A stretch of 64,000 bases of DNA from Chitinophaga pinensis (GTDB lineage: Bacteria; Bacteroidota; Bacteroidia; Chitinophagales; Chitinophagaceae), in the NCBI GenBank assembly GCA_945876095.1, contig CAMCMP010000002.1:62001-126000 (forward strand). Direction: 5' to 3'. The position numbers were made by a program, and so were the translations under genes. Under the pieces are notes generated by a model. That model saw only the letters and a program-made list of their open reading frames with translations. It did no database searches and was not told where the DNA came from. Shown in pieces: positions 56,371-64,000 of this stretch. Numbering within the stretch: the stretch's first letter is position 1; each line of letters starts with the position of its first letter.

Positions 56371-57471
56371 CTAGGCAAGTTTGAAAACCTTACCCGGTAT
56401 ACTCAGGATAATTCCTTGCATTTCTAATGAAAGTAATGCCTCGGCTACTAGGCCAGAACTAAGACCTGATTTGAAATGCAATTGATCGATTTGAATCGTT
56501 TCCTGTTTTTGAAGAATAGCAAAAATTATTTTTTCATTGTCGGTTAATTCAATGAAAAGTTCAGGCTGTTTTTTTTTGGATATTTTTTTGCTTTCAGTCC
56601 AATTCATCATTTCTAGTAGGTCAATAGCACTAGTTAACAAAGAAGCTTTATTGGTTTTAATTAGGTGGTTACATCCATCACTTTTAGTATCAGTTAACCT
56701 TCCAGGAACAGCAAACACATCTTTATTATAACTGTTGGCTAATTCTGCCGTAATCAATGAGCCACCTTTTATACCGCTTTCAATTACTAAAACAGCATCA
56801 CATATTCCAGCTACTATTCTATTTCTTTTAGGAAAATTTTGTTTGTCAGGAATCGTATCACTCATAAATTCAGTGAGCAATCCTCCCTTGGTTATTAGTT
56901 GTTTTGCAAGTGTTTTGTTTTGTATGGGATAAATTCTGTCGAGCCCATGTCCAAGTACACCCAATGTAAGCAAGTTGTTTTTAAGTGCTGCTTTGTGTGC
57001 TATTGTGTCAATGCCAAATGCTAAACCACTCACTATCAAAATATTCTCTTGTTCTAATTCTGCTATTAATTTTTCACCCATCATTTTTCCATATTCAGAA
57101 TAATTACGGGTGCCTACAATTGAAATAATTTTTGAATGATTAAGGTTTGCATTGCCTCGGTAGTAAAGTAAAGTTGGACTATCATAACAATGAAGTAGTC
57201 TTTGCGGATAATTTTTATCTGTTAAAAAGAGGGGAGTGATTTTATACTTTTCAATAAATTTCATTTCATCTTCGCAGCGTTGAAAATTGTTAAATTTTTT
57301 TATACAGTCTGCTCTTATAGAACCGATGCCTTCCATATTTTGGAGCTCCTTTCTATTGGCAGTGAAAATGGAGGCTGCATTTCCAAATCGGTTAATGAGA
57401 GCTTTGGCGTGTACATCTCCAATATTTGGAATTAGCGTTAGCGCAATTTGGTATTGCAATTCATTTGTCAT
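56371..57471 (-). CDS. dprA: DNA-processing protein DprA
   Basis: Loads RecA onto incoming single-stranded DNA during natural transformation. At 366 aa the modules are: N-terminal SAM/HhH-like region (IGDVHAKALINRFG, MEGIGSIRADCI), the Rossmann core with SIVGTRNYSEYGKMMGEKL, IVSGLAFGIDTIAHKAAL, LGVLGHGLDRIYPIQNKTLA, LLTEFMSDTIPDKQNFPKRNRIVAG and ESGIKGGSLITAELAN, and a C-terminal winged-helix (DML1-like) domain (about 300-366). All conserved blocks are intact. It is the first gene of the minus-strand run leading to guaB, with 145 bases between. Confidence 0.96.
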   Translation of the reverse strand: MTNELQYQIALTLIPNIGDVHAKALINRFGNAASIFTANRKELQNMEGIGSIRADCIKKFNNFQRCEDEMKFIEKYKITPLFLTDKNYPQRLLHCYDSPTLLYYRGNANLNHSKIISIVGTRNYSEYGKMMGEKLIAELEQENILIVSGLAFGIDTIAHKAALKNNLLTLGVLGHGLDRIYPIQNKTLAKQLITKGGLLTEFMSDTIPDKQNFPKRNRIVAGICDAVLVIESGIKGGSLITAELANSYNKDVFAVPGRLTDTKSDGCNHLIKTNKASLLTSAIDLLEMMNWTESKKISKKKQPELFIELTDNEKIIFAILQKQETIQIDQLHFKSGLSSGLVAEALLSLEMQGIILSIPGKVFKLA

Positions 57472-57547
57472 CGAGGAAGAAGGGTAGGTGATATCAAATA
57501 TAAAAATTATTTAATAAATAAACTACTCTTATCTTGGAGGCCAACGA

Positions 57548-59479
57548 CTATTTAGGGATGGGGCTATTGCTAATAATGGTCATTTCTGTTCTTCTATTGG
57601 AAGCCTTTCCAGTCTCTGTTTCATTGTCAGCTATAGGTTGGCTAGATCCCATTCCTTTAAATTGTAACCTATCTTTTGAAAAAAGTTTAGTACCAAGGAT
57701 ATAATAAATGACTGCCTCTGCTCTGCTGTTAGAAAGAATTAAATTATCGGCAGTTTTACCTACATTATCGGTGTGGCCCGTAATTAATATTTTTAATTGA
57801 GGGTTATCTTTTAGTAATTGTATTACTTTATTTAATTCGATTGTCGATTCTGGTTTTATATCTGCTTTTTTAGAATCGAAAAAAATATTTTTTAAAACGA
57901 TTGCAGCGCCGGGTTCAATGGGCTGCAGTGGAATATCGGCAGTATAAATTGAATCGATTGATTGGTCGCTTAAATTATAGTTTTCTGAATAAAAAAGATA
58001 GCCCTTTCTATTTACACTAAATGCGTATTTTTTACCTACGGTTAGGGTAGTTAAAAAATTTCCCATTTCATCCGTTTGCACTTTGCTAATTAATTGCCCA
58101 CTAGAAACATCTGATAATTCAACTGAAGAAGGAAGGCCATTTTTATCTTTAGCATCAAATACCTGTCCTTTTATCCATAAAATTTTTGGTGGTTGTAGAT
58201 CCTTTCTTAATTGAAAACTAAATAGATCTAATCTAGCTTTGCTATCACCTCTGTCGCTTGCATAATAAGCAGTTTTACCATCAGCAGCTACAATGAGTGA
58301 TCCTTCTTCATCAATCGTGTTGATTGGATATCCGAGGTTTTCAGGCAAGCTCCAAGTACTATCCTTTTGCTTTTTTGAAAAAAATAAATCTGCTTGACCA
58401 TAACCCAAATGACCTGTGCTATTAAAAAAAAGTGTTTGGTTATCGGCATACATAAAAGCACAACTTTCGTCTCCACTTGTATTCACTTCGGGTCCGAGGT
58501 TTTCAGGCCTACTCCATTTTCCTTTTATATTTCGGTGAGTAACCCAAATATCTTTGCCACCATAACTATCGGGTCGGCTGCTGCTAAAATAAATATGTTG
58601 TTTATCTGGTGAAAGGGAGGGGGAAGATTCCCAAAAATCAGTGTTTACCAATGGTCCAAGATTTTCTGCCTCACTCCATCCTTGTTTTGTTTTGAAAGAA
58701 ATATAGAGATCACAGCTTCCAAATCCTTCTGGATAATTACATCCTGTAAAAACGATGCAGGTTCCATCCTGAGAAATATTTTGTGCCCCCTCATTTTGCA
58801 GCGTGTTTACTTTTCCCTCTAGTGGCTGGGCTTTACTCCATTGATGATTAGAAAAATTGGATTCGTAAAAATCTTCATCACCAGCAATACGGCGAGTGAA
58901 AATCAGTTTTTTCCCATCAATCGTTAGGGAAGGAAAATATTCCAAAGCGCTTGAATTGATAGAGTCTCCTAAATTTATTGGAACAAAAATATATTGGTTA
59001 GCAGGGTGTTTTTTTTCAAAGGCTACTGCAAATTCGTATACGCTTTTACGATACTTTGCTGCTCGAATACTTTGTGAATTGAGTCCTTCAATTTGTGAGA
59101 ATCGGTTGATAGCATCGAGGGCATCTTGAAAACGACCTAGTCCTGCAAGAGAAATGGAATAAGGAAGTAAGTAGTTGATAGAATAAATAGAATCTAGCTG
59201 AAAACCTTTTTCAAAATCAATAATGGAAGAGTCATATTTTTTTAGATTAGCATAGATGCCTGCTCTAGATAAAAAAGCATCTACAAATTTTGGTTCTATT
59301 TTAATTGCCTGAGTAATTTTTGCAATGGCGGATTCATATTGTTGGTCTTGCGCTTCTTCATAAGCCTTTCCATAGAGTGCACCTGCTTTTTTGTTGACCT
59401 TATCAGGATTATACCATTGCGTAAAGCCCAAGAAGGGCATGGTAACTAAGATAAAAAGTAGGGTGTTTTTTTGAAGCAT
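57548..59479 (-). CDS. PorE-like outer-membrane/periplasmic protein: TPR, PD40 propeller, carboxypeptidase-regulatory-like and OmpA C-terminal domains
   Basis: A 643-aa protein with signal peptide (MLQKNTLLFILVTMPFLGFTQ), TPR repeats (about 25-150), a PD40/WD40-type propeller (about 175-430: FPSLTIDGKKLIF, SSPSLSPDKQHIYFSSSRPDSYGGKDIWV, GYGQADLF), a CarboxypepD-regulatory-like beta domain (about 440-520: IKGQVFDAKDKNG), and an OmpA_C peptidoglycan-binding domain (about 530-640: FFDSKKADIKPESTIEL, ITGHTDNVGKTADNLILSNSRAEAV). This order matches PorE of Porphyromonas, a T9SS part linking PorP/translocon to peptidoglycan. OmpA/PD40 paralogues are numerous in Bacteroidota, so the PorE name is tentative. 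Start moved from 59497 to 59479 for a better signal peptide. Confidence 0.88.
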   Translation of the reverse strand: MLQKNTLLFILVTMPFLGFTQWYNPDKVNKKAGALYGKAYEEAQDQQYESAIAKITQAIKIEPKFVDAFLSRAGIYANLKKYDSSIIDFEKGFQLDSIYSINYLLPYSISLAGLGRFQDALDAINRFSQIEGLNSQSIRAAKYRKSVYEFAVAFEKKHPANQYIFVPINLGDSINSSALEYFPSLTIDGKKLIFTRRIAGDEDFYESNFSNHQWSKAQPLEGKVNTLQNEGAQNISQDGTCIVFTGCNYPEGFGSCDLYISFKTKQGWSEAENLGPLVNTDFWESSPSLSPDKQHIYFSSSRPDSYGGKDIWVTHRNIKGKWSRPENLGPEVNTSGDESCAFMYADNQTLFFNSTGHLGYGQADLFFSKKQKDSTWSLPENLGYPINTIDEEGSLIVAADGKTAYYASDRGDSKARLDLFSFQLRKDLQPPKILWIKGQVFDAKDKNGLPSSVELSDVSSGQLISKVQTDEMGNFLTTLTVGKKYAFSVNRKGYLFYSENYNLSDQSIDSIYTADIPLQPIEPGAAIVLKNIFFDSKKADIKPESTIELNKVIQLLKDNPQLKILITGHTDNVGKTADNLILSNSRAEAVIYYILGTKLFSKDRLQFKGMGSSQPIADNETETGKASNRRTEMTIISNSPIPK

Positions 59480-59772
59480 TTTAAGTTGAATTACCATAGA
59501 TTATCATTCCTGCGTTGAAGATAAAGCTAAATGGTTTTACTTGTATAAATAGACTGTTAAAGTGTTGAATTGTTTTGGAAACAGGGAATGGAGATTTTTT
59601 GAGAAAATAAGACGTTGAATTCTATTTTATTACATTTTGTAAAACCGAAGTGACCAGATTTTACTAGATTTCAGGGGCTTTTTTTCTCCAGCAGTATTTC
59701 TACGATAAAAAGTTATTAAAATTAATATACCTTTAGTTAGTCAATCAAAAAAGAACTTATTAAAAAAGAGTT

Positions 59773-60345
59773 ATGAAAAATAAAAAATGCGTTTTGTCTT
59801 GCTTGATTATTCTGTTGACAGGAGTAATTTATTTTTCCGGACAGGCTCAGCAAAAAAATGACAAATATCGCGCTAACTTTTCTGGCGAATGGAAATCCAA
59901 AGAGTCGATAAGTATGGGAGGGAATATTGTTTGCTCATATGACGAAGGTGATCGTATGCTTTCTAAATCAATGAAAATAGCAGAGCGGGCAGATTATTTA
60001 ACCATAGAAATACCCTACACTTCGCCTGGCGCAGCCCTTGCTAAAAGCCGGGAGAAACTTACCTTCGACGGTAAAGAAAGTCAAATTAATCAAGGCGGAG
60101 AAAGAGGAAAGAAGTTTACTGTTAATTATTCAGCTGATGGACAAACTATGACTATTAACTCAATCGTAAACTTGATGGTTCCCAATCGAAATAATGTCAA
60201 TGTTCAGGAACAAGCATTGGTTTACGTAAAAGAGGTTTGGAAATTGAGTAATGGTGGCAAGTCTATTGTTGTTCAGACCAATGCTAAATCAAAGATATTA
60301 GGAGAAGAGCGTTCCTGGGAGACCATATTTGATAAAACTAATTAG
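59773..60345 (+). CDS. Secreted hypothetical protein
   Basis: A 190-aa protein with a signal peptide (about 1-26: LSCLIILLTGVIYFSGQAQ). The mature part is beta-rich with few cysteines: NFSGEWKSKESISMGGNIVCSYDEGDRML, ADYLTIEI, REKLTFDGKE, TVNYSADGQTMTINS, and a closing VWKLSNGGKSIVVQT with ILGEERSWETIFDK. The repeated pattern (NFSGEWK...; VWKLSNGGKS) resembles small lipocalin-like DUF families that start NFSGxWxL, but I cannot name one with confidence. It is monocistronic; the upstream 290 bases hold only a weak TACCTTTA element near 59728. Likely periplasmic. Confidence 0.75.
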   Translation: MKNKKCVLSCLIILLTGVIYFSGQAQQKNDKYRANFSGEWKSKESISMGGNIVCSYDEGDRMLSKSMKIAERADYLTIEIPYTSPGAALAKSREKLTFDGKESQINQGGERGKKFTVNYSADGQTMTINSIVNLMVPNRNNVNVQEQALVYVKEVWKLSNGGKSIVVQTNAKSKILGEERSWETIFDKTN

Positions 60346-60557
60346 TAGTAAAAAGCTGCCACTTTCGTAACAGGCTTTGTAGCGAAAATTTTACCACAGA
60401 CTAATCAAATGTGGAATAATTGGAGGTAATTCTATTCAAAAGCACGTAATTTCTTTTCTTCCCACTTTATTTACCTTTGGATTATACATTCTAAAATTTT
60501 TTAGCCCAGCATCCGATATTGGAAAAACCTTCAACTAAGGAATTTAAAATATACTAT

Positions 60558-61043
60558 CTACTGATATTTCATTGAAATGCCAACAATTGCTTTTTTCAAA
60601 ATAGCTAATTGTCCTAAATGAAAACTTTCATGTTGCGCAAAAAAGGTAATTAACCCTGCATTTGAATCGTCGCCCAGTAAGGGAAATTTCATGGGTGCTT
60701 CTTTTTCCCAAAAATCAAGTTCAATTTTTGAAAAACTATTTTCTAAAAGATCTGAAGCTTTTTTCCATTCTTCTTTAATTTCAGTTATGGTTTTATAATC
60801 ATCCTCTTTATTGGTCGGTCTAAAATCTTCAAAAAGACCAATATAAGGGTTATTAGTTGGTGGATTTCCCATTATACTAGAAGCATTGTATCTAGCCCAA
60901 ATGATATGTGCAGCTACCCATTTCATACTATTTGTTTCTGGTGAAATTATAGCATTCGATTGCTCTTCAGTTATTCCTTCAATACAATTTGTAAATAACT
61001 TGGTGTTAAGATTAAAGATGGTTAGGTTGTTGTTTTGTCCCAT
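60558..61043 (-). CDS. DinB-like (DfsB) metal-binding hydrolase/transferase family protein
   Basis: A 161-aa four-helix-bundle protein of the DinB/YfiT type. The three His ligands expected for the metal site are seen as AAHIIWARYN (about residue 42) and QHESFHLGQLAIL (two His near 138 and 142). DinB-fold proteins bind zinc or nickel and some act as thiol transferases (bacillithiol or mycothiol type); no substrate can be assigned here. The ATG at 61043 (MGQNNNLTIFN) is preferred to the track start at 61073. It stands alone between the secreted hypothetical and a degenerate duplicated region. Confidence 0.8.
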   Translation of the reverse strand: MGQNNNLTIFNLNTKLFTNCIEGITEEQSNAIISPETNSMKWVAAHIIWARYNASSIMGNPPTNNPYIGLFEDFRPTNKEDDYKTITEIKEEWKKASDLLENSFSKIELDFWEKEAPMKFPLLGDDSNAGLITFFAQHESFHLGQLAILKKAIVGISMKYQ

Positions 61044-61180
61044 TTTATATTTTTTTGTAAATATAGGTATCAAATTGATATTAAAAATACAATTTAACTT
61101 CTTAGAATATTTATTTTATTAACAATTAAATAATGATACCAACCTCGCGCAAATCTGGCTCAGTAAGTAAATGGACCTTC

Positions 61181-61429
61181 GATTTAACCTAAGTCCTTGA
61201 TTTTTACGAAGCAAAAATGAGATTTGAACTCGCTTCAACTCAGGGTATGCAGTTTTTAAAAAAATTAAGGCGTTGATTGGTTGGTAGTTATTTTTTGGAA
61301 AAAATTAAGATCAACCGACTTGAGTTAATTGCAGGGAGTTTTTTCATGTCAAATGAAGAAAATTAAAAAATATTATTTAATTTAGTATCTTAAAGAAACC
61401 GACTTATTTAAAACCTAAACTAATTTTTA
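61181..61429 (+). repeat. Duplicated leader block, copy 1 (degenerate)
   Basis: From GATTTAACCTAAGTCCTTGATTTT through GAGATTTGAACTCG (a broken hairpin) and TTGATTGGTTGGTAGTTATTTTTTG to TTATTTAAAACCTAAACTAA, this block is clearly similar to 62684-62936. The two run in parallel for about 250 bases with small indels and both end at a lipoprotein start codon. Here the hairpin stem is mostly lost. Confidence 0.75.
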
Positions 61430-61489
61430 ATGAAAAAACTATTCTTACGTTTTGTTGTATCAGCATCATTAAGTGCTTGTTCAAATTAA
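61430..61489 (+). pseudogene. Truncated lipoprotein gene relic
   Basis: MKKLFLRFVVSASLSACSN followed by a stop parallels the start of the intact gene at 62937 (MKKLLLCFLVSATFIACNN). The lipoprotein signal and lipobox Cys are kept, but the mature part is gone: the next 140 bases have several stops in this frame and no recognisable remainder before the SDR start. It reads as the 5' fragment left after a duplication and deletion. The interval 61490-61633 has no other feature I can support. Confidence 0.7.
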
Positions 61490-61633
61490 AGCAATACCAA
61501 AAATCTAGAAATCTTTGATGGTATAAACTAGTTGTGCGTCATACTATTTTCGACATTACTGTTAGTAAAATGATTTACCAAAAAAAGGGAAAGCCGAAGC
61601 CCTATTTAAGTAGGCAATTTTTAATTATAAATT

Positions 61634-62497
61634 ATGAAATCAGTTTTAATTACAGGAACAAGTAAAGGCATTGGTTTTGAAACTGCCCTTTCATTTGCTC
61701 GTGGAGGCTACAAAGTTTTTGCAACCATGAGAAATCTGGAAGCTGCGTCAACTTTACAAAAACAAATCACCGAAGAATCATTAAATGTTATCATTTACAA
61801 AATGGATGTTGATTCGGATGAATCAGTAAAACATTGCATTCAAAGTATTATTGAGGAGCATGGAATTATAGATGTATTGGTAAACAATGCAGGCATTGAG
61901 CGACATGGTTCAATTGAGGAATTACCAATGAGTGATTTTAAAGCAATTATGGAGACCAATTATTTTGGTGTAATTCGATGCATTCAGGCAGTATTACCTC
62001 AAATGAGAGAAAATAAAAATGGTTGTATTATTAATGTTGGTTCAGTTGCAGGAAAAATTTCTAATACCCCTTTGAGTGCTTATTGTGCAAGCAAGTTTGC
62101 TCTGGAAGCGCTTATTGAATCTTTAGCAGGAGAAGTGAAACCATTTAATATTAGGGTATCGTTAATACAACCAGGTATTATTGATACAAAAATGGCACAT
62201 GACGTAACGAAGGATAGCAATTCTAAATATCCACAGGTACTTCGTTTTGGAGCTATGTTCGAAGAATCACTCAAACAACCGACGCCTCCTTCAATGGTAG
62301 CTGATCTGATGTTTGAAATAGCTAATGGCGACAGTTGGCAATTAAGACATCCTGTTGGTCCAACAGCACTTCCGTTTTTAGGATGGCGGGCATCTTTGAC
62401 TGATGAAGAATGGGTAGACTTTAATGCCCAAACTGATGAAGAGTGGTTCAACTCAGTTGAAACAACTTTTGGCATGAACGTAAGGCGGGGCAAATAG
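61634..62497 (+). CDS. Short-chain dehydrogenase/reductase
   Basis: A 287-aa classical SDR: TGTSKGIGFETALSFA cofactor loop, VLVNNAGIERHG, catalytic Ser in INVGSVAGKI and Tyr-x3-Lys in AYCASKFALEAL, then VSLIQPGIIDTKMA. The C-terminal 60 residues (SWQLRHPVGPTALPFLGWRASLTDEEWVDF in pieces) resemble SDRs of the 17-beta-hydroxysteroid/retinol-like branch. It sits between the lipoprotein relic and a terminator, and may use the promoter of the lost lipoprotein. Substrate unknown. It is not closely similar to the SDR at 46021. Confidence 0.92.
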   Translation: MKSVLITGTSKGIGFETALSFARGGYKVFATMRNLEAASTLQKQITEESLNVIIYKMDVDSDESVKHCIQSIIEEHGIIDVLVNNAGIERHGSIEELPMSDFKAIMETNYFGVIRCIQAVLPQMRENKNGCIINVGSVAGKISNTPLSAYCASKFALEALIESLAGEVKPFNIRVSLIQPGIIDTKMAHDVTKDSNSKYPQVLRFGAMFEESLKQPTPPSMVADLMFEIANGDSWQLRHPVGPTALPFLGWRASLTDEEWVDFNAQTDEEWFNSVETTFGMNVRRGK

Positions 62498-62616
62498 TTA
62501 GACGGAAAGATTTTATATACCTAGCAAGAACTTACAACAAATGTATTTGCAAAAGCTGGGAAGATGAAAGCATCTCTAGTGTTTCGAAATTTGACTTTAA
62601 GTTTATAAAAATTCGA

Positions 62617-62650
62617 CTGAGACCTCTAGCAACAGGGGTCTCAGTTTTTT
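62617..62650 (+). terminator. Rho-independent terminator after the SDR
   Basis: CTGAGACC pairs with GGTCTCAG around CTCTAGCAACAGG-type loop sequence, then TTTTTT. A near-identical terminator follows the lipoprotein gene at 63483. Confidence 0.85.
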
Positions 62651-62683
62651 CGAAATCTCCCTAAGAAACAACAAAAGACGCAG

Positions 62684-62936
62684 GATTTAACGCATACCTT
62701 GGTTTTCAAGTAGCGAGACCATGATTTAAACCTGGTCCGCCGCAGGCGGAAGTGAAGATTTTTTGAAAAAATTATGGCGGTGATTGGTTGGTAGTTATTT
62801 TTTGAAAAATTTTTTGATCAACCGACTGGAGTCAATTGGAGGGGGTCTTTTCATGCCAAATTAACTAAATTAAAAAATATTATTTAATTTAGTTACTTAA
62901 AGAAACTAAATTATTTAAAACCTAAACTAAATTTTA
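62684..62936 (+). repeat. Duplicated leader block, copy 2
   Basis: Counterpart of 61181-61429, ending at the intact lipoprotein start. It contains GACC-ATGATTTAAACCT-GGTC (62717-62737), the perfect small hairpin TCCGCC-GCA-GGCGGA directly after it, then GTGATTGGTTGGTAGTTATTTTTTG and GATCAACCGACTGGAGTCAATTG, all conserved with copy 1. The conserved part adjoining the ATG likely includes the promoter. Confidence 0.75.
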
Positions 62937-63455
62937 ATGAAAAAACTATTATTGTGTTTTCTTGTATCAGCAACTTTCATTGCTTGTAATAACCAAGAAA
63001 CTAAAATCGAAAAATCATCTAACAGTTATCCTGCAAATGCAACTGGATATAATCTAGATAGTAGTGAAAATATCAATATTGCAATCAAAGCCGCCAAGGC
63101 TGGTACCAGCTTTGACACTACTACTTTGAAGTCCTTGTATTCAGATAATGCTGTAATAGTTGACAATCAAATAAATCAATCCTTAAGTGAATATATTAAA
63201 AGTTGGAGTCAGGTTTTTGGGAATGGTGTTAAAGTTACATTAGATAGCATACCAGTAATATGGGAGTCTGTTGAAAACAAAGAAGATGATTTAGGAATAA
63301 AAAATTATGTACATGGCTATGTTTTTGCAACGGCTACTAGGCAGGAAAAGAAAGCAAGTTTAATTATGAATTTTGTGTTCGCGTTTAAGAATGGTAAAAT
63401 TGTAAAAGAATGGGATACCTATGATTCAGCACCTTTAGTTGAACTTATGAAATAA
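62937..63455 (+). CDS. NTF2/SnoaL-like lipoprotein
   Basis: A 172-aa putative lipoprotein: a signal peptide with lipobox SATFIAC (Cys17), a short polar spacer, then an NTF2-like alpha+beta fold suggested by INIAIKAAKAGTSFDTTTLKSLYSDNAVIVD, LSEYIKSWSQVFGNGVKVTL, VYVFATATRQ-like strands and the closing FVFAFKNGKIVKEWDTYDSAPLVE, where KNGKIVKEWDTYD is the typical last-strand wording of SnoaL/DUF4440 proteins. Function unknown. It is preceded by a leader duplicated at 61181 and ends in a terminator like that at 62617. Location: membrane-anchored. Confidence 0.82.
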   Translation: MKKLLLCFLVSATFIACNNQETKIEKSSNSYPANATGYNLDSSENINIAIKAAKAGTSFDTTTLKSLYSDNAVIVDNQINQSLSEYIKSWSQVFGNGVKVTLDSIPVIWESVENKEDDLGIKNYVHGYVFATATRQEKKASLIMNFVFAFKNGKIVKEWDTYDSAPLVELMK

Positions 63456-63482
63456 TAATTTAAAGTATTAAAAAAACTTCCG

Positions 63483-63513
63483 AGACCTCTAGCAATAGGG
63501 GTCTATTTTTTTT
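63483..63513 (+). terminator. Rho-independent terminator after the lipoprotein gene
   Basis: AGACCTCTAGCAATAGGGGTCT followed by an A and a T8 run; shares the GAGACCTCTAGCAA core with the terminator at 62617. Confidence 0.85.
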
Positions 63514-63570
63514 CAAAAGCTCACTGAAAAATTTAATATAAACCTTACGAAAAGGAAAAGAAATTCCCAC

Positions 63571-63640
63571 GATTTAACCTAAGTCCTTGATTTTCATGAA
63601 GCGAGACCGAGATTTGAACTCGGTCCGCCGAAGGAGGATA
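63571..63640. repeat. Leader block, copy 3 (5' part only), with perfect tRNA T-arm-like hairpin
   Basis: GATTTAACCTAAGTCCTTGATTTT repeats copy 1 almost exactly, followed by the perfect 7-bp stem GACCGAG-ATTTGAA-CTCGGTC (63605-63625). On the minus strand this reads CCGAG-TTCAAAT-CTCGG followed by TCTCGCT, which looks like a T-arm and acceptor 3' strand. The similarity stops at about 63640, just before the queE 3' end. No 5' tRNA half is present. Confidence 0.6.
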
Positions 63641-63659
63641 TGAACCCTTCCAAACCAAT

Positions 63660-64000
63660 TTATGGTACATTGATATATTTATGAATCTGCAAGGAAAGTT
63701 CCCACTGAGGATGTTGTTTGATATACTCAATGATCAGCGGCGTAATGCTAGAAGCCTTGTCCCATTCTGGTTGCAAGTAAAGTTTGCATTGGGGCGATAC
63801 TAATAAAGCATATTGTTCTGCCCACTTAAAATCTGATTCATTGAAAACTACTACTTTTAATTCATTGGCAAACGGAACGACTGCTGGCAAGGGAGATTTA
63901 AATTTTTTCGGAGACAAGCAAATCCAATCCCATGTTCCGCTTAGCGGATGTGCACCAGAGGTTTCAATATTGGTTTCAAATCCTTTTTCTTTTAGTGCTT
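63660..64000 (-). CDS. queE: 7-carboxy-7-deazaguanine synthase QueE, C-terminal part (cut by window edge)
   Basis: Radical SAM enzyme forming the 7-deazaguanine ring on the way to queuosine. The frame continues to the right edge without a stop, so the ORF-track Met at 63917 is internal. The visible 112 or so residues include TNIETSGAHPLSGTWDWICLSPKKF in pieces (the ETSG active-site region), FANELKVVVFNESDFKWAE, CKLYLQPEWDK and the closing LSLQIHKYINVP, which are the classic QueE C-terminal blocks. The radical SAM Cys cluster lies outside the window. Confidence 0.92.
   Translation of the reverse strand, partial: ALKEKGFETNIETSGAHPLSGTWDWICLSPKKFKSPLPAVVPFANELKVVVFNESDFKWAEQYALLVSPQCKLYLQPEWDKASSITPLIIEYIKQHPQWELSLQIHKYINVP

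Noticed and set aside
56226-56378. N-terminal extension of guaB
   Set aside because: It crosses the promoter and overlaps the dprA end; the IMP dehydrogenase family begins near MATINNS.
60472-60479. TACCTTTG promoter element on the plus strand
   Set aside because: It matches the -7 consensus but has no good -33 element and would only drive transcription antisense into the DinB-like gene; left as a chance match.
61430-61489. 19-aa ORF as a functional micropeptide
   Set aside because: Its similarity to the start of the intact lipoprotein at 62937, including the duplicated leader, makes a truncated relic the simpler reading.
63605-63650. Complete tRNA gene on the minus strand
   Set aside because: Only a T-arm-like hairpin and an acceptor-like strand are seen; no D-arm, no matching 5' acceptor strand and a poor anticodon stem.

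Overview
The window reads as chromosome from a Bacteroidota bacterium, most likely a Chitinophagales/Chitinophagaceae-type organism. This is inferred from several things: low GC; genes with little Shine-Dalgarno signal; repeated use of the Bacteroidota promoter form TTTG-N19/20-TAnnTTTG (clearest at lysC, the transketolase gene and guaB); a type IX secretion translocon (SprA/Sov); a protein with a gliding-motility-type C-terminal sorting domain; atpD-atpC standing alone; DUF5916 and DUF4105 families; and a dcw cluster lacking murF and ddl. No plasmid, phage, CRISPR array or rRNA operon is visible.

Layout. 1-9982 is a mixed housekeeping block: ABC ATPase tail, queA, Mpo1-like protein, aspartate kinase, Ldh-family dehydrogenase, AMP nucleosidase, PD-(D/E)XK protein, frr, a candidate 48-aa membrane peptide, split transketolase N-half, LolC/E-like permease and rbfA. 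10233-15256 holds atpDC, an acyltransferase, YqgE and an orphan histidine kinase. 15257-32760 is the division and cell-wall cluster mraZ-rsmH-ftsL-ftsI-murE-mraY-murD-ftsW-murG-murC-ftsQ-ftsA-ftsZ. It is preceded by a short region with helically phased DnaA-box-like sites and a period-10 GTGG array that resembles a MraZ operator. 32825-45064 has a THUMP methyltransferase, fabH, ruvA, the 2433-aa sprA and an unassigned 434-aa polytopic membrane protein. 45571-59479 is almost all minus strand: DUF2147, SDR, a large T9SS-type secreted protein, DUF5916 protein, alpha/beta hydrolase, DUF4105 (Lnb-like) protein, guaB, dprA and a PorE-like TPR/PD40/OmpA protein. 59773-64000 is looser accessory DNA: a secreted hypothetical, a DinB-like protein, an SDR, an NTF2-like lipoprotein, degenerate duplicated leaders, and the C-terminal part of queE at the right edge.

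Two non-genic systems stand out. First, three copies of a roughly 390-550 bp non-coding dispersed element (34023, 45136, 52133) share inverted ends (GTTGACCCTCAAAAA-like), a perfect 12-bp hairpin, TCCGCCGCGGCGGA palindromes and a nested long inverted repeat. They look like a MITE-type or structured-RNA family. Second, 61181-63640 holds a duplicated leader unit: a hairpin resembling a tRNA T-arm, then about 250 bp of conserved leader, then the start of a lipoprotein gene that is intact in one copy and reduced to 19 codons in the other, each block closing with a near-identical terminator.

Functionally the window links envelope growth (Mur/Fts proteins, PBP, LolC/E-like, Lnb-like) with type IX secretion (SprA, PorE-like candidate, one probable substrate). 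Starts were moved inward from the ORF track where an internal ATG fits the family better (queA, DUF962, atpD, ftsW, THUMP methyltransferase, ruvA, 434-aa protein, guaB, OmpA protein, DinB). All family calls come from reading the protein sequences; no database search was run.
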